Source of the DNA: Nakamurella flavida
GTDB lineage: Bacteria > Actinomycetota > Actinomycetes > Mycobacteriales > Nakamurellaceae
Length of the DNA stretch: 64,000 bases
Direction: 5' to 3'
Assembly: GCF_030811475.1 (NCBI RefSeq)
Contig: NZ_JAUSQV010000001.1
Span: 1,697,501-1,761,500 of the forward strand
In this document: one piece after another, positions 1 through 11,494 of the stretch
How positions within the stretch are numbered: the first letter of the stretch is position 1
How the letters are laid out: every line of letters begins with the position of its first letter
Notes under the pieces: model-generated
What the model was told of the DNA's origin: nothing
The model's database searches: none
Seen by the model: the letters and a program-made list of their open reading frames with translations, nothing else
Program-made: the position numbers and the translations under genes

Positions 1-20
1 ACCAGGTACTGGGTCGTCAT
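1..20 (-). CDS. nuoK: NADH-quinone oxidoreductase subunit K, N-terminal fragment
   Basis: Only the first codons are inside the window (M-T-T-Q-Y-L). The ATG at 20 shares an ATGA overlap with the nuoJ stop, the same translational coupling seen throughout this operon. NuoK is a small three-helix proton-channel subunit of complex I and normally follows nuoJ. The call rests on position and the first residues, so it is an inference from gene order. Confidence 0.75.
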
Positions 21-1048
21 GAGCGCTCCGCCCGGTCCTGGCCGGCCGGCGCGGCCGCCGACGGCCGATCAGGCGTGGCGCCCGACGGATTGCCGGGGAC
101 GGAGGCGGTGAGCGGGAGACCGGCCGCGTCGGCGAAGGGCGAGTCGGGCGCCGGACCGGCGTCGAGCTGGGCCCGCCGCGGGGCGACCGGCGGCGGTCCG
201 CCCGGCGGGCGCTGGTGGGCGGTGCCGACCGACTCGATCCCGGTCAGCGAGCGTCCTTCCCGGAAGGCCTGCGCCACCCGACGGCTCTCCGTCTGGTCGA
301 CCAGTCCCGAGACCGACTCGGGCGCGATGGAGCCGTCGGGCAGCAGGGCGGGGGTGGCGTTCGACGACGAGGTGGCGAAGACGCCGGGCCCGGGGAGCGG
401 CGACATCCGACCCGAGCGCATCCGCTCGGCCACCCGCTGACGCTGGGACTTCCGGCCCACCGCGGACTTCTCGACGTGGGTCAGCACCATGGCGCCGACG
501 GCCGCGGTGATGAGCAGCGCACTGGTCAGCTCGAACGGGAAGAGGAAGTCGGTGAAGATCAGCGCGGCGATCGAACCGACCGGTCCGCGGTCGGCCAACG
601 CGGCGTCCAGCCCGACGGTCGCCGTCCCGGCCCCCGTTCCGGTACCCATCGCCTGCAGGAACCCGGTGACCAGCAGCCCGACCAGGCCGATCCCGACGCA
701 CGTGCCGATGACCCGCTGCCGACGCAACACCTCGAAGACCGAGTCGCCCGCCTCCCGCCCGGTCAGCATGAGCACGAAGAGGAACAGCATCATGATCGCG
801 CCGGTGTAGACGATGATCTGCACGAAGCCCAGGAACTCGGCCTGCTGGGCGATGTACATGCAGCCCAGGCACAGCATGGTCAGCACCAGCCACAGCGCGG
901 AGTGCACCGCGCCGCGGGCGAAGACCATGCCGACCGCGCCGAGCAGGGCCAGCGGAGCGAGGACCCAGAACGCGATCTGCTCACCGCCCGATCCCACCGC
1001 GTCGACCACGGCATCGGTGCCCGGAGCCGCGAGCAGGGCGCCGATCAC
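17..1048 (-). CDS. nuoJ: NADH-quinone oxidoreductase subunit J
   Basis: NuoJ is a membrane subunit of the proton-pumping complex I that passes electrons from NADH to menaquinone. The first 200 residues hold five hydrophobic helices, including the conserved stretch [20 protein letters not shown] near residues 72-91. The remaining 140 residues are a hydrophilic, Pro/Ala-rich tail with no recognisable domain; 343 residues is longer than the 170-260 usual for the family, although actinobacterial NuoJ often has a tail. The GTG start at 1048 overlaps the nuoI stop as GTGA, and its own stop overlaps the nuoK start. The domain call is certain; any role for the tail is unknown. Confidence 0.96.
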   Translation of the reverse strand: MIGALLAAPGTDAVVDAVGSGGEQIAFWVLAPLALLGAVGMVFARGAVHSALWLVLTMLCLGCMYIAQQAEFLGFVQIIVYTGAIMMLFLFVLMLTGREAGDSVFEVLRRQRVIGTCVGIGLVGLLVTGFLQAMGTGTGAGTATVGLDAALADRGPVGSIAALIFTDFLFPFELTSALLITAAVGAMVLTHVEKSAVGRKSQRQRVAERMRSGRMSPLPGPGVFATSSSNATPALLPDGSIAPESVSGLVDQTESRRVAQAFREGRSLTGIESVGTAHQRPPGGPPPVAPRRAQLDAGPAPDSPFADAAGLPLTASVPGNPSGATPDRPSAAAPAGQDRAERS

Positions 1049-1680
1049 CGCGGGGTCCCGGCGGTGTCGGCGTCGCGGGCGGCGGTGCCCGCTGTGTCAG
1101 CGTGCCCCGCTGCGGCGTGGTCGGTGGCCGCCCGGTCGGCAGTGAGCCGCTCCTGGCTGCGGCGGAACTCCGGGTCCCGCAGCAGTTGTGGCCCGTTGAC
1201 GTAGTAGTCGTGCTCGTCGCCGAGGCGCATCGGGTGGGGCGGCTGCTCCATGCCGGGCAGCAGCGGCGCCAGCAGCATGTCCTTGGTGTAGATGAGTCGC
1301 TGCCGGTCGTCGTCGGCCAGCTCGTACTCGTTCGTCATGGTGAGCGAACGGGTCGGGCACGCCTCGATGCACAGCCCACAGCCGATGCAGCGCAGGTAGT
1401 TGATCTGGTAGTTCTTCCCGTACCGCTCCCCCGGGGAGAAGCGCTCGGTCTCGGTGTTGTCGCCGCCCTCGACGAAGATCGCGTCGGCCGGGCAGGCCCA
1501 GGCGCACAGTTCGCACCCCACGCACTTCTCCAGCCCGTCCGGGTGCCGGTTGAGCTGATGGCGCCCGTGGTAGCGGGCGGCGGGGGTCTCCGGGTTCTTC
1601 GGGTAGTCCTCGGTCACCACCGGCTTGAACATGGTGGAGAAGGTGACCCCGAAACCCTTGACCGGATCAAGAAACGACAT
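1045..1680 (-). CDS. nuoI: NADH-quinone oxidoreductase subunit I (2x[4Fe-4S])
   Basis: NuoI is the ferredoxin-like subunit that carries clusters N6a and N6b on the way to NuoB. Two CxxCxxCxxxCP motifs are present at C53/56/59/63 and C98/101/104/108. The last 40 residues are an Ala/Asp/Thr-rich tail. The ATG at 1680 lies 14 nt inside the end of nuoH, and the stop overlaps the nuoJ GTG. Length (211 residues) is slightly above the 160-200 usual because of the tail. Confidence 0.97.
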   Translation of the reverse strand: MSFLDPVKGFGVTFSTMFKPVVTEDYPKNPETPAARYHGRHQLNRHPDGLEKCVGCELCAWACPADAIFVEGGDNTETERFSPGERYGKNYQINYLRCIGCGLCIEACPTRSLTMTNEYELADDDRQRLIYTKDMLLAPLLPGMEQPPHPMRLGDEHDYYVNGPQLLRDPEFRRSQERLTADRAATDHAAAGHADTAGTAARDADTAGTPR

Positions 1681-3067
1681 CGCTGCCTGCCTTCTCGTGG
1701 AGGGCGGTCCCGGCCGGCACCGGCGGGCGCGTCGGGGTACGGCGGGGTGGGACGGGCACGACGAGATCCAGCGGCGGGACCGGATAGCGGCCGCCGGTGG
1801 GACCGACGACCGCCGGCGGCCGGTCGGATCCGCCCCGACCGTCCCGGTCCTCGTCCGGCCCGTCGGGATCGTCCGGGTCGTCGAGATCGACCTCGTCGAT
1901 CTCGTCGGTGTCGCGGTGGCGCTGCGGCCAGAGCAGGGCGATCAGCAGCACGACCACCACGGGACCGCCGACCCAGGCCATCGTCTCCACGGTGGTGAGG
2001 TCGGTGGTCCGGTTGAGCACCCGCAGGGTGCCGACCAGGGCGATCCACAGCAGCGAGACCGGCACCATGACCTTCCAGCCCAGGTGCATGAACTGGTCGT
2101 ACCGGATGCGCGGCAGGCTGCCGCGGATCCAGACGAAGAAGAACATGAACAGCAGCACCTTGGCGAAGAACCAGAGCAGGGTGAACCAGCCCTCGTTGAC
2201 CCCGGGGATGGCCGAGATCGGCCACGGCGCGCGCCATCCGCCGAGGAACAGGGTGGTGGCGATGGCCGAGACGTTGATCAGGTTGATGTACTCGGCCAGG
2301 AAGAAGAGACCGAAGCGCATCGAGGAGTACTCGGTGTTGAACCCGCCGACCAGCTCCCCCTCGGCCTCGGCCAGGTCGAACGGCGCCCGGTTGGTCTCGC
2401 CGACCATCGAGATCACGTAGACCACGAACGACACCGGCAGCAGCCAGACGTACCAGCCGCCCTCCTGCTGGTTGACGATCGCCGAGGTCGACAGGGTCCC
2501 GGAGTAGAGGAACACGGCCACGAAGGACAGGCCCATGGCGATCTCGTAGGAGATCATCTGCGCGGCCGAGCGGAGCCCGCCGAGCAGCGGGTAGGTCGAC
2601 CCGGACGCCCAGCCGCCGAGCACGATGCCGTAGACGCCGATGGAGGCCAGCGCGAACGCCGCCAGCACGCCGACCGACAGGTCGGTGAGCTGCAGCGCCG
2701 TCTGCTCCCCGAAGATCGACACCGGCCCGCCGATCGGGATGATCGAGAAGACCAGGAAGGCCGGGATGGCCGCCATGATCGGGGCGGCGACGAACACGAC
2801 CTTGTCGGCCCGGGTCGGGATCATGCCCTCCTTGAAGATCAGCTTGAGGGCGTCGGCGAGCGACTGGAGCATGCCCCAGGGGCCGTTCCAGTTCGGGCCG
2901 GGCCGGTGCTGCATGCGCCCGACGACCTTCCGCTCGAACCAGATCGCGAAGAGCGTGAGCAGCAGCAGCATGACGAAGATGGCCACCGCCTTCAGGGCCA
3001 TCAGCCAGATCGGGTCGTCGGCCAGCAGCGGGGCGACGGAGCCGTCCGGGGCGAGTCCGGGGTTCAC
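1667..3067 (-). CDS. nuoH: NADH-quinone oxidoreductase subunit H
   Basis: NuoH forms the quinone-chamber side of the complex I membrane arm. About eight hydrophobic helices are visible, and the family sequence [15 protein letters not shown] lies near residues 45-59, followed by [16 protein letters not shown]. After the last helix the chain ends in roughly 70 residues rich in Asp, Glu and Pro, absent from enterobacterial NuoH. The GTG start at 3067 overlaps the nuoG stop (GTGA); the 3' end overlaps nuoI by 14 nt. Confidence 0.97.
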   Translation of the reverse strand: MNPGLAPDGSVAPLLADDPIWLMALKAVAIFVMLLLLTLFAIWFERKVVGRMQHRPGPNWNGPWGMLQSLADALKLIFKEGMIPTRADKVVFVAAPIMAAIPAFLVFSIIPIGGPVSIFGEQTALQLTDLSVGVLAAFALASIGVYGIVLGGWASGSTYPLLGGLRSAAQMISYEIAMGLSFVAVFLYSGTLSTSAIVNQQEGGWYVWLLPVSFVVYVISMVGETNRAPFDLAEAEGELVGGFNTEYSSMRFGLFFLAEYINLINVSAIATTLFLGGWRAPWPISAIPGVNEGWFTLLWFFAKVLLFMFFFVWIRGSLPRIRYDQFMHLGWKVMVPVSLLWIALVGTLRVLNRTTDLTTVETMAWVGGPVVVVLLIALLWPQRHRDTDEIDEVDLDDPDDPDGPDEDRDGRGGSDRPPAVVGPTGGRYPVPPLDLVVPVPPRRTPTRPPVPAGTALHEKAGSDVVS

Positions 3068-5739
3068 CGCATCTCCTCTCGGCCGGGCGCGTCGGCGCGC
3101 ACCGCCGCGACCCGCACCCGGTCACCGACGTGGGCGCCGGTCAGTGCGGACAGACTGCGCCCGCCCGGGCGCCCGGGGACCCAGACGGTGTCCTCGGCGA
3201 TGTCGGTGGTGATCTCGACGGGCAGGGTGACCCGCCCGTCCGGGCCCCGGACGGTGATCTCGCCGGGCGGCGCACCGACCGCCCCCACCGGGACGCCCAG
3301 GGCCCGCGCGGTCTCCGGCGCGATCCGGGCCAGCGCCGGGCGGGCGGTGCCGGCCAGGAACGGTTCGCCGTCCAGACCGCGCCCCCCGTCGATCAGTTCG
3401 CGCCAGGACGCCAGCCGGACGGTGCCCGGGGTGGCCGGCTCCGCGGCCGGGTGGTGGGGGAGGCCGAGGTGCCGGCGCAGCCAGTGCAGGACGCCACCCT
3501 CGTCGTCCGCGCCGGATTCCTGGGCATGCTCGCCGGGCGGCAGCGCGTGGTGCTCGGGCCGGGACAGCCCGGACCACAGGCCGAGTCGACCGAGCTCACC
3601 GGCGGCGGCCGCCGGGGTCTGAGTGTAGAGGTCGACATCCATCTCGACGCCGAGGGTGTCCAGGATGCGGCCCTCGTCCAGCATCCCGGCCTCGGGCAGG
3701 GCCGCGGCGAACGGTCGCATGCGGCCCTCCCAGTTCAGGAACGCGCCGGCCTTCTCCGCCGGTGCGGCCACCGGGAACACCACGTCGGCCAGTGCCGTGA
3801 CGGCCGAGGTGCGGATCTCCAGACTCACCACGAAGGACGCTGCTGCCACCGCGGCGAGGGCGGCGGCCGGATCGGGCAGGTCACCCAGGTCGACCCCGCC
3901 GACGAGCAGGCCGGACAGACCGGTGCCGTCGTCCGGCGTCTCGTCCGCGGTGTCGTCCAGCAGCAGACCGTCCTCGGCCCGCTCGGCGGTGCCGATCGCC
4001 GCGAGCATGGCGACGACGTCCCGGCCCGGTCCGGTGGGGATGTCCACTCCCCAGGCCCGGGCCAGTTCGGCCCGCGCGTCGGGGTCGGCCACCGGCCGCC
4101 CCCCGGGCAGCAGGGTGGGGAACGCGCCGGTCTCCAGGGCGCCCCGGTCACCGGCCCGCCGGGGGATCCAGGCGAGTCGGGCGCCGGTGGCATCGACCAG
4201 GTCCTCCACCGCGGACAGCAGTCCCGGGGTCTGCGCGGCGCGCTCCCCCACCAGCACCACGGCGCCGTCGGCGCGCAGCGCCGTGGCCAGGACCGCCCGG
4301 TCGCCGAGGGAGTCGGGCTCGGGTTCCCGAGCCAGGTCACCCAGGACGGCGGGTTCGTCCCCCGGTGCGGCCGGGATCCAGGTGCCGTTCGTCTTGCGGA
4401 GCCCACGGCTCGCCCGGGGGCCGACCGACCACACGGACAGCCCGTGCCGGGACCCCTTGCGCAGCCGGAGGAACACGATCGGCGACTCGTCCTCGGGCTC
4501 GAGGGCGACGAGCAGGACGGTGCCCGCCCGCTCGAGGTCGGTGTGGGTCACCCCGCCGGAGGCGGGTGAGGTGCCGACCACGCGACGGGCCAGGAAGCCC
4601 TCCTCCTCGGCGGAGGAGGGACGCACCCGGAAGTCGATGTCGTTGGTACGCAGGGCGACCCGGGCGAACTTGGCGTAGGCGTACGCGTCGGTGACGGTGA
4701 CCCGCCCACCGGTGATCACCCCGACCCCGCCGGCGTCCCGGGCGGTGAGCAGTCCGCGGGCCGCCGCGGCCATCGCGTCCGTCCACGACGCCGGGGCCAG
4801 CACGCCGTCGGCGCCGCGGACCAGCGGCTGGGTCAACCGGTCGTCCTGCCGCACGTACGGGAAGGCGAACCGACCCTTGTCGCAGTTCCACTCCTCGTTC
4901 ACGTCGACGTCGGGCGAGGCCAGCCGGCGGGTGACGGCCCCGGAACGGTGGTCGGTGCGCAGGGCACAGCCGTCGGCGCAGTGCTCGCACACGGTCGGGG
5001 TGGACACCAGGTCGAACGGGCGGGACCGGAACCGGTAGGCCGCCGAGGTCAGTGCGCCCACCGGGCAGATCTGGATGGTGTTGCCGGAGAAGTAGGAGTG
5101 GAACGGCGCCTGCGTGGTCGAGGCCACGCCGATCTGTTGGGCGGAGCCGCGTTCCAGCAGGTCGATGAACCGGTCACCGGCGATCTGGTCGGAGAACCTG
5201 GTGCAGCGCTGGCAGAGCACACAGCGTTCCCGGTCGAGCAGGATCTCGCTGGACACCGCGATGGGTTTGGTGAAGACCCGCTTGGGCTCGTGCATGCGGG
5301 AATGGGCGTCGCCGCCCGCCAGGGTCTGGTTCTGCAGCGGGCACTCCCCGCCCTTGTCGCAGATCGGGCAGTCCAGCGGATGGTTCAGCAGCAGGAACTC
5401 CAGGTTGGAGCGCTGCGCCTTCTCCGCCACCGGGCTGCTCAGCTGGGTCCTGACGACCATCCCGTCGGCGACGGTCTGGGTGCACGACGCCTGCGGCTTG
5501 GGCATGGGCCGGCCGCCCATCTCGACCTCGACCAGGCACTGGCGGCAGGCGCCCACCGGTTCGAGGAGCGGGTGGTCGCAGAAGCGCGGGATGGCGATGC
5601 CGAGGCGCTCGGCGGCCCGGATGACCAGCTCGCCCTTGGGGGCGATCACGCTGTGCCCGTCGATGGTCAGCCGGACGTGCCCCGGCGGGGCGGGTTCGGG
5701 CTCGCCGGTCCCGGCCGGCGGTGTCGCGACCTGGGTCAT
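3064..5739 (-). CDS. nuoG: NADH-quinone oxidoreductase subunit G (Fe-S, molybdopterin-like)
   Basis: NuoG is the largest peripheral-arm subunit and carries several Fe-S clusters. An N-terminal [2Fe-2S] domain has cysteines at 54, 65, 68 and 86. H120 with C124/127/133 is the His-ligated N5 type motif. C173/176/179/225 form a further [4Fe-4S] site, and C251/254/258 followed by NCDKGR is the extra N7-type site found in some bacterial NuoG. The C-terminal 600 residues resemble molybdopterin oxidoreductases but are much degenerated. ATG 5739 shares its A with the nuoF stop; the stop overlaps nuoH. Confidence 0.97.
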   Translation of the reverse strand: MTQVATPPAGTGEPEPAPPGHVRLTIDGHSVIAPKGELVIRAAERLGIAIPRFCDHPLLEPVGACRQCLVEVEMGGRPMPKPQASCTQTVADGMVVRTQLSSPVAEKAQRSNLEFLLLNHPLDCPICDKGGECPLQNQTLAGGDAHSRMHEPKRVFTKPIAVSSEILLDRERCVLCQRCTRFSDQIAGDRFIDLLERGSAQQIGVASTTQAPFHSYFSGNTIQICPVGALTSAAYRFRSRPFDLVSTPTVCEHCADGCALRTDHRSGAVTRRLASPDVDVNEEWNCDKGRFAFPYVRQDDRLTQPLVRGADGVLAPASWTDAMAAAARGLLTARDAGGVGVITGGRVTVTDAYAYAKFARVALRTNDIDFRVRPSSAEEEGFLARRVVGTSPASGGVTHTDLERAGTVLLVALEPEDESPIVFLRLRKGSRHGLSVWSVGPRASRGLRKTNGTWIPAAPGDEPAVLGDLAREPEPDSLGDRAVLATALRADGAVVLVGERAAQTPGLLSAVEDLVDATGARLAWIPRRAGDRGALETGAFPTLLPGGRPVADPDARAELARAWGVDIPTGPGRDVVAMLAAIGTAERAEDGLLLDDTADETPDDGTGLSGLLVGGVDLGDLPDPAAALAAVAAASFVVSLEIRTSAVTALADVVFPVAAPAEKAGAFLNWEGRMRPFAAALPEAGMLDEGRILDTLGVEMDVDLYTQTPAAAAGELGRLGLWSGLSRPEHHALPPGEHAQESGADDEGGVLHWLRRHLGLPHHPAAEPATPGTVRLASWRELIDGGRGLDGEPFLAGTARPALARIAPETARALGVPVGAVGAPPGEITVRGPDGRVTLPVEITTDIAEDTVWVPGRPGGRSLSALTGAHVGDRVRVAAVRADAPGREEMR

Positions 5740-7274
5740 CAGTGGGCCCCCGCCAGCTGGGCGACCTGGACGACGGGCGCGGTGCGCCCGGTGACCAGAT
5801 CCTCGAACTCGTGCCGGAAGTGCTTGAAGGACGAGAGGATCGGGGTGGCCGCCGCATCACCGAGGGCGCAGAACGAGCGACCGGCGATGTTGGACGCCGC
5901 GTCGGCCATCGTGTCCAGGTCCTCCAGGGTCCCGTGACCGGAGACGACCCGGCGCAGGATCTGCACCAGCCAGCCGGTGCCCTCCCGGCAGGGGGTGCAC
6001 TTGCCGCACGACTCGTGCTTGTAGAACTCCAGCCATTTCCAGACGGCCCACGGCACGGACACCGTCTCGTTGAAGCACATCAGGGCCGTAGTGCCGAGCA
6101 TCGACCCGGCCGCAGCGACGTCGTCGAAGGACAGCGGGACGTCGAGCTGGGCCGGGGTGAAGATGGGCGTGGACGAGCCGCCGGGGGTGAAGAACTTCAG
6201 CGGGATCCCGCCGAGCATGCCGCCCGCGGCGACCAGCAGCTGCCGCAGGGTGGTGCCCATGGGAGCCTCGTACTGCCCGGGCCGGGTGACGTGACCGGAC
6301 AGCGAGTAGATCTTCGAGCCGGGCGACTTCTCGGTCCCCATCGAGCGGTACCAGTCCGACCCGCCGCTGACGATTGCCGGGACCGACGCGATCGTCTCCA
6401 CGTTGTTCACCACGGTCGGCCGCGCGTAGAGACCGGCCACGGCCGGGAACGGCGGCTTCAGCCTCGGCTGGCCGCGGCGGCCCTCCAGGGAGTCCAGCAG
6501 CGCCGTCTCCTCCCCGCAGATGTACGCCCCGGCGCCGGCGTGCACCACGATCTCCAGGTCGAAACCACTGCCGAGGATGTCGGAACCGAGGTACCCGGCT
6601 GCCCGGGCCTGGGCCACCGCGTGGGTCACCCGGCGCAGGCAGTGCACCGCCTCCCCGCGGATGTAGATCGCGCAGAAGGACGACCCGATCGCGTAGCAGG
6701 TGATGATCGCGCCCTCGATCAGCGAGTGCGGGTCGGCCATCATCGTCGGGATGTCCTTGCAGGTCCCCGGTTCTCCTTCGTCGGCGTTGATGACGAGGTA
6801 GCGGGGCCCACCGTCGGCCGGCGGCAGGAACGACCACTTGAGTCCGGTGGGGAAGCCGGCGCCGCCGCGGCCGCGCAGGCCGGACTGCTTGACCAGCTCG
6901 GTGATCCGCCCCGGCGCCACGGTCAGCGCCGAGCGCAGGGCCGCGTAACCGCCGAGGGATTCGTAGCTCTCGATCGACCAGGACCTCGGGGCGGCCCAGC
7001 GCCGGGTGAGCACCGGCGTCATCGAAGCCGCGTCGTCCGCCTCCGGGGTGGGCCAGTGGGCGACGGCCGGGGCCCCGGTGGGGGCGACGGCCGGCACGAT
7101 CCCGGCGGGCGGGGGCGACGGCGGCTCACCCGTCCCCGGGGACGACGCCGACCCCGGGCCCAGCGGGCGGTCGGTGGTCGCGGCGTCGAGCGCGTCGGAC
7201 AGCGGACGGCCGGCAGCGGCCGTGGTGGCGGTCGGCGGGGGAACGGCCCGGGGCCCCGGTTCGGCTTCGGTCAT
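5739..7274 (-). CDS. nuoF: NADH-quinone oxidoreductase subunit F (NADH/FMN-binding)
   Basis: NuoF binds NADH and FMN and holds cluster N3. The glycine-rich [10 protein letters not shown] lies at about residues 135-144, and the N3 ligands ESCGKCTPC (C423/426/429) plus C469 are near the C-terminus. The ATG at 7274 is chosen because GAGGTGG stands 5 nt before it. This start adds 84 Pro/Ala-rich residues before MTPVLTRRW, where most actinobacterial NuoF begin; an ATG at 7022 would give the usual length, but its ribosome site is weaker. nuoE ends 10 nt upstream, and the stop overlaps nuoG. Confidence 0.95.
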   Translation of the reverse strand: MTEAEPGPRAVPPPTATTAAAGRPLSDALDAATTDRPLGPGSASSPGTGEPPSPPPAGIVPAVAPTGAPAVAHWPTPEADDAASMTPVLTRRWAAPRSWSIESYESLGGYAALRSALTVAPGRITELVKQSGLRGRGGAGFPTGLKWSFLPPADGGPRYLVINADEGEPGTCKDIPTMMADPHSLIEGAIITCYAIGSSFCAIYIRGEAVHCLRRVTHAVAQARAAGYLGSDILGSGFDLEIVVHAGAGAYICGEETALLDSLEGRRGQPRLKPPFPAVAGLYARPTVVNNVETIASVPAIVSGGSDWYRSMGTEKSPGSKIYSLSGHVTRPGQYEAPMGTTLRQLLVAAGGMLGGIPLKFFTPGGSSTPIFTPAQLDVPLSFDDVAAAGSMLGTTALMCFNETVSVPWAVWKWLEFYKHESCGKCTPCREGTGWLVQILRRVVSGHGTLEDLDTMADAASNIAGRSFCALGDAAATPILSSFKHFRHEFEDLVTGRTAPVVQVAQLAGAH

Positions 7275-7284
7275 CGGAGCCACC

Positions 7285-8025
7285 TCACTTCTTCGGCGGG
7301 AGGTCGGGGAAGGTGACGGTATCCGGCATCGCCGGAGCCCGCTGATCGGTGTGCTCGGCGAGGGTGACGCCGCGCAGGGTGCTCGGCGCGGCGGACGGCC
7401 CCTCCACCCGGGCAGCGAGATCGTCGTACACACCGGCGATCTCCCGCTCGACGGACCGGAAGTCCGTCAGCGGGGCCCCCCGGGTGGGCGGCGGCTTCAC
7501 CCCGGCCTGCAGGGCGAGGACGAGATCCAGGGCGGCGTCGGGGGTCTGGTTGTCGTAGTACTCGTAGTTGACCTGCAGGACCGGGGCCATGTCGCAGGCG
7601 GCCAGGCACTCGGCGTGCTCCAGGGTGATGGACCCCGGCGTGCCGGGCTCCCCCGCCGTCTCCTCGTGCCCGACCCCCAGGTGCGCGGACACCGTCGCGT
7701 AGATGGCGTCACCGCCCAGTGCCGCGCACAGCGCGTTGGTGCACACGCTGACCAGGTGCTGACCGCAGGGTGAACGCTTGTACATCGTGTAGAACGTCGC
7801 CACCGCAGCCACTTCGGCCTCGGTCAGGTCGAGGACCCGCGCGCAGAAGGCGATCCCGGGCCGCGACACGAACCCCTCCACCGACTGCACCAGGTGCAGC
7901 AGGGGCAGCAGGGCCGATCGCGACTGTGGGTACCGGCCGATGATCTCCGTCGCCTCGGCATGGGTGGCCGGGGAGAACACCCACCCGGTGTCGACGAACT
8001 CCGGGACCCCGATGCGTGTGCTCAT
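7285..8025 (-). CDS. nuoE: NADH-quinone oxidoreductase subunit E ([2Fe-2S])
   Basis: NuoE is a thioredoxin-fold [2Fe-2S] subunit that contacts NuoF. Cluster ligands are C95 and C100 (VCTNALC) and C140 and C144 (ECLAAC). The N-terminal half contains the family helix region ending FYTMYKRSPCG. The C-terminal 70 residues are variable. GAGGGG 5 nt before the ATG supports the start. A 73-nt gap separates it from nuoD, the longest but one within the nuo cluster; no hairpin or promoter is obvious there. Confidence 0.95.
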   Translation of the reverse strand: MSTRIGVPEFVDTGWVFSPATHAEATEIIGRYPQSRSALLPLLHLVQSVEGFVSRPGIAFCARVLDLTEAEVAAVATFYTMYKRSPCGQHLVSVCTNALCAALGGDAIYATVSAHLGVGHEETAGEPGTPGSITLEHAECLAACDMAPVLQVNYEYYDNQTPDAALDLVLALQAGVKPPPTRGAPLTDFRSVEREIAGVYDDLAARVEGPSAAPSTLRGVTLAEHTDQRAPAMPDTVTFPDLPPKK

Positions 8026-8098
8026 GCCATCCCCTCGCTCGGAGCGCCTGCCGACCGGACCGTCACCGCGAGCGGGACCGGGACCCTCACCATGGCCG

Positions 8099-9559
8099 TC
8101 ACCTGTCCACCCCTCCCATGACCGGGTCGATCGATGCGACCGCGGCGACGACGTCGGCGATCAGCGATCCCTCGGCCATGGCCGGCATGGCCTGCAGGTT
8201 GACGAACCCGGGGTCCCGCAGGTGCACACGGAAGGGACGGGTGCCGCCGTCGGAGACCACGTGGCAGCCCAGCTCCCCGCGGGGGTTCTCGATCGCCACG
8301 TACGCCTGCCCGGCGGGCACGGCGAACCCCTCGGTGACCAGCTTGAAGTGGTGGATCAAAGACTCCATCGACTGGCCCATGATGCGACGGATGTAGTCCA
8401 ACGAGTTGCCCATGCCGTCGGCGCCGACCGACAACTGCGCCGGCCAGGCCACCTTGGCGTCCTGCACCATGACCGGGCCCGGTTCGGCGAGCCGTCCCAC
8501 GACCTGCTTCATGATCTTGAGCGATTCGTGCATCTCGGCGATCCGCAACCGGAAGCGGGCGTAGCAGTCCGCCTCGGTCGCCGTGGGCACCTCGAAGTCG
8601 TACTCCTCGTACCCGCAGTACGGCGTCACCCTGCGCAGATCCCAGGGCAGGCCGGCCGACCGCAGGATGGGCCCGGTGATGCCCAGCTGCATGCACCCCT
8701 CGAGCGGGAGGATCCCGACGCCCTGCATCCGGGCCTTCCAGATCGGTTGGCCGGTCAGCAGTTTGTCGTACTCCGGCAGTCGGGACTCCATGACCTGGAT
8801 GAAGGCGGTGATCCGCTCGGCCGACCCCTCCGGGATCTCCTGGGCCACCCCGCCGGGCCGGACGAACGCCATGTTCATCCGCAGCCCGGTGAGGAACTCC
8901 ATCAGGTGCAGGGCCTCCTCCCGTTCCCGGAAGCCGGCCGTCATACCGGTGAGCGCGCCCAGCTCCATGCCGCCGGTGGCCAGCGCGACCAGGTGCGACG
9001 AGATCCGGGTCAGCTCCATGAGCAGCACCCGGATGACCTGGGCCCGGCGCGGTACCTCGATGTCCAGCAGCTTCTCCACGGCCATGCAGTAGGCCGTCTC
9101 GTTGAAGGCGGGCGAGAGGTAGTCGGCGCGGGTCACGAAGGTGACGCCCTGGGTCCAGGTGCGGTACTCGCAGGACTTCTCGATGCCGGTGTGCAGGTAG
9201 CCGATCACCGACCGGGCCTGCACCACCGTCTCGCCCTCGAGTTCCAGGATGAGCCGCAGCACGCCGTGGGTGGACGGGTGCTGCGGGCCCATGTTGATGA
9301 TCAACCGCTCGTGGGCGTCGCTGCCGATGTCGTCCTGGTCCTCGCGGGAACCCAGGCCCGCCACCATGTCGTCCCAGTCGCCGCCGGTGACGGTGAACAT
9401 CCGACCCTCGGTGGTGCGGCGTTCCCGCGCGCGGCGCGCGGCCGGGTCCCCCACGGTGTCAGCCGCGTCGGCGGGGTCCGGATCCCCGTCGGGCCGGGAG
9501 CCGGCAGCGGGGTCGACGGTCGGGGCGGCGTGCCGCCCGGTGGAACGGGTCGGGCTCAT
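8099..9559 (-). CDS. nuoD: NADH-quinone oxidoreductase subunit D
   Basis: NuoD is the 49-kDa-type subunit that builds the quinone site with NuoB. The recognisable body starts at about residue 65 with [21 protein letters not shown] and continues through EKSCEYRTW and the C-terminal [15 protein letters not shown] and [18 protein letters not shown]. The first 60 residues are an Asp/Ala-rich extension. ATG 9559 overlaps the nuoC stop (ATGA) and is preceded by GGAGATACGG. Length is 486 residues against about 440 usual. Confidence 0.96.
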   Translation of the reverse strand: MSPTRSTGRHAAPTVDPAAGSRPDGDPDPADAADTVGDPAARRARERRTTEGRMFTVTGGDWDDMVAGLGSREDQDDIGSDAHERLIINMGPQHPSTHGVLRLILELEGETVVQARSVIGYLHTGIEKSCEYRTWTQGVTFVTRADYLSPAFNETAYCMAVEKLLDIEVPRRAQVIRVLLMELTRISSHLVALATGGMELGALTGMTAGFREREEALHLMEFLTGLRMNMAFVRPGGVAQEIPEGSAERITAFIQVMESRLPEYDKLLTGQPIWKARMQGVGILPLEGCMQLGITGPILRSAGLPWDLRRVTPYCGYEEYDFEVPTATEADCYARFRLRIAEMHESLKIMKQVVGRLAEPGPVMVQDAKVAWPAQLSVGADGMGNSLDYIRRIMGQSMESLIHHFKLVTEGFAVPAGQAYVAIENPRGELGCHVVSDGGTRPFRVHLRDPGFVNLQAMPAMAEGSLIADVVAAVASIDPVMGGVDR

Positions 9560-10446
9560 CCGTATCTCCTCCGCTGGTCGGGGGGCGGGATCTCGGCACC
9601 CTTGTACTCGACCGGGATGCCGCCGAGCGGGTAGTCCTTGCGTTGCGGGTGACCGTCCCAGTCGTCGGGCATGAGGATGCGGGTCAGTGCCGGATGCCCG
9701 GAGAACACGATCCCGAACATGTCCCAGGCCTCGCGTTCGTGCCAGTCGGCGGTCGGGTAGATCTCGACCGCGCTGGGCACGTGCGGATCGTCCGACGAGA
9801 CCGCCACCTCGAGACGGACCCGCCGCCGATAGGTCATCGAGGTCAGCTCGTAGACCACGTGCAGCCGCTCGCGGGCGCCCGGTCCGTAGTCGACACCGGA
9901 GAGGGAGGAACACATCTCGAACCGCAGGGCGGGGTCGTCCCGGAACGTCCACAGCAGTCCGTTGAGGTGGTCGCGCTCCACGTAGTAGGTGATCTCGCCG
10001 TGGGCGACGGTGGTCTGCCGGAGCGCCCGGGCCGGGATGCCGCGGTCGGCCATCGCCGCGGCCAGTGCGTCGGACACCTCGTCGAACCAGCCGCCGAACG
10101 GTCGTTCGGCGGGCACCGGGGAGTAGGGCTCCTGCACCAGGCCGCCGTAGCCGGAGGTGTCACCTCCACCGTGCGTCCCGAACATTCCGTGCCGTTCCAC
10201 CCCCGAGCCGGTGACGGGCGGCGAGGCCTGCGCGAAACCCTGCTGCGACAGGGCGGTCCCGTCCGCGCCGCGACTGCCTTCCGGTCCGGCGCTGGCGTCG
10301 TCGGTGGTCCCGGCGGGCGACTCACCCGGGCTGTCCACCGAGCTGTACCCGCCCGCGGCGCTCGTCGTCTGCCCGGGGGCACCGCCCGGGGCCGGGACGG
10401 CCGGTACCCCGTCGGCGGGCCCGTCCGCGGGCGTCACGCGTGCCAT
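9556..10446 (-). CDS. nuoC: NADH-quinone oxidoreductase subunit C
   Basis: NuoC is the 30-kDa-type peripheral subunit. The actinobacterial hallmark [17 protein letters not shown] occurs at about residues 61-77, and the family signature follows as [19 protein letters not shown] then [13 protein letters not shown] near the C-terminus. The first 60 residues are low-complexity and probably disordered. ATG 10446 overlaps the end of nuoB by 13 nt; the in-frame ATG at the MFGT hallmark is an alternative start. The stop overlaps nuoD. Confidence 0.94.
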   Translation of the reverse strand: MARVTPADGPADGVPAVPAPGGAPGQTTSAAGGYSSVDSPGESPAGTTDDASAGPEGSRGADGTALSQQGFAQASPPVTGSGVERHGMFGTHGGGDTSGYGGLVQEPYSPVPAERPFGGWFDEVSDALAAAMADRGIPARALRQTTVAHGEITYYVERDHLNGLLWTFRDDPALRFEMCSSLSGVDYGPGARERLHVVYELTSMTYRRRVRLEVAVSSDDPHVPSAVEIYPTADWHEREAWDMFGIVFSGHPALTRILMPDDWDGHPQRKDYPLGGIPVEYKGAEIPPPDQRRRYG

Positions 10447-11012
10447 CCCGGGGCGCCGACGGGCAGCTCGCGCCCCTTGCCGTACCGCACGGAGGAGGCC
10501 ACGAGATCGGTGCGCTCTCCGGCGAGCTCGCCGGCCCGAACCGGCCCGAGCGGCTCGTCCAAGATCTTGGCGTGCAGCTTGAGGATGGCGTCGATGAGCA
10601 TCTCCGGCCGCGGCGGGCAGCCCGGGAGGTACATGTCCACCGGGACGATGTGATCGACACCCTGGACGATCGCGTAGTTGTTGAACATGCCGCCGGAGGA
10701 CGCACAGACCCCCATGGCCAGCACCCATTTCGGTTCGGCCATCTGGTCGTAGATCTGCCGGAGCACCGGCGCCATCTTCTGGCTGACCCGGCCGGCCACG
10801 ATCATCAGGTCGGCCTGCCGCGGCGAGGCGCGGAACACCTCCATGCCGAACCGACCCAGGTCGTACCGGGGGGCTCCGGTCGTCATCATCTCGATGGCGC
10901 AGCACGCGAGGCCGAACGTGGCGGGGAACAGCGACGCCTTGCGCGTCCAGTTCACCAACTTCTCCACGCTCGTCAGCAACACACCACTGGGCAGCTTCTC
11001 CTCAAGACCCAT
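10434..11012 (-). CDS. nuoB: NADH-quinone oxidoreductase subunit B (cluster N2)
   Basis: NuoB carries cluster N2, the last electron donor before menaquinone. Tandem cysteines C37-C38 in [11 protein letters not shown]103 in [10 protein letters not shown] and C132 in [10 protein letters not shown] are the four ligands. The protein is 192 residues, normal for actinobacteria. It lies 81 nt downstream of nuoA and overlaps nuoC. Confidence 0.97.
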   Translation of the reverse strand: MGLEEKLPSGVLLTSVEKLVNWTRKASLFPATFGLACCAIEMMTTGAPRYDLGRFGMEVFRASPRQADLMIVAGRVSQKMAPVLRQIYDQMAEPKWVLAMGVCASSGGMFNNYAIVQGVDHIVPVDMYLPGCPPRPEMLIDAILKLHAKILDEPLGPVRAGELAGERTDLVASSVRYGKGRELPVGAPGWHA

Positions 11013-11093
11013 GCCGGGCCGCCTTTCTCGGACGCGCGGGGAGGTTCGGGGGCGGGCCGCCGGCAGGACCGGGACGGACGGGCGGCGGGGTCA

Positions 11094-11462
11094 TCAGTCC
11101 CAGTCCAGTCCGCCGCGGCGCCACACGTACACGTAGACGGCGCCGACGGTGATCATGAACAGGCCGATCTCGACAAGACCGAAGACACCCAGCGGGATCG
11201 CGGACTGCGCCCACGGGTACAGGAAGATGATCTCCACGTCGAAGACGATGAAGAGCATGGCCGTCAGATAGAACTTGACGGGGAAACGCCCCGCGCTGCC
11301 CACCGGCAGCGGGGTCGGCTGGATCCCGCACTCGTAGGCGTCCAGCTTGGCGCGGTTGAACCGGCGCGGTCCCAGCGCGTCCGTCACGAACGTCGCCGAG
11401 GTCACGGCGAATCCGCCCGCCACGACGAGCAGGATCAGGATCGGCAAATAAGAGCTCGTCAT
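11094..11462 (-). CDS. nuoA: NADH-quinone oxidoreductase subunit A
   Basis: NuoA is a three-helix membrane subunit. Helices are visible at about residues 5-25, 65-85 and 92-113, with the conserved loop YECGIQP (residues 43-49) and RFPVKFYLTAMLFIVFDVE. AGGGGAG stands 5 nt before the ATG. It is the first nuo gene but follows the menJ-like gene by only 32 nt, so both are probably on one transcript. Confidence 0.97.
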   Translation of the reverse strand: MTSSYLPILILLVVAGGFAVTSATFVTDALGPRRFNRAKLDAYECGIQPTPLPVGSAGRFPVKFYLTAMLFIVFDVEIIFLYPWAQSAIPLGVFGLVEIGLFMITVGAVYVYVWRRGGLDWD

Positions 11463-11494
11463 CGAACTCCCCTTCGCTGGGAAGAGCGCGGGAA

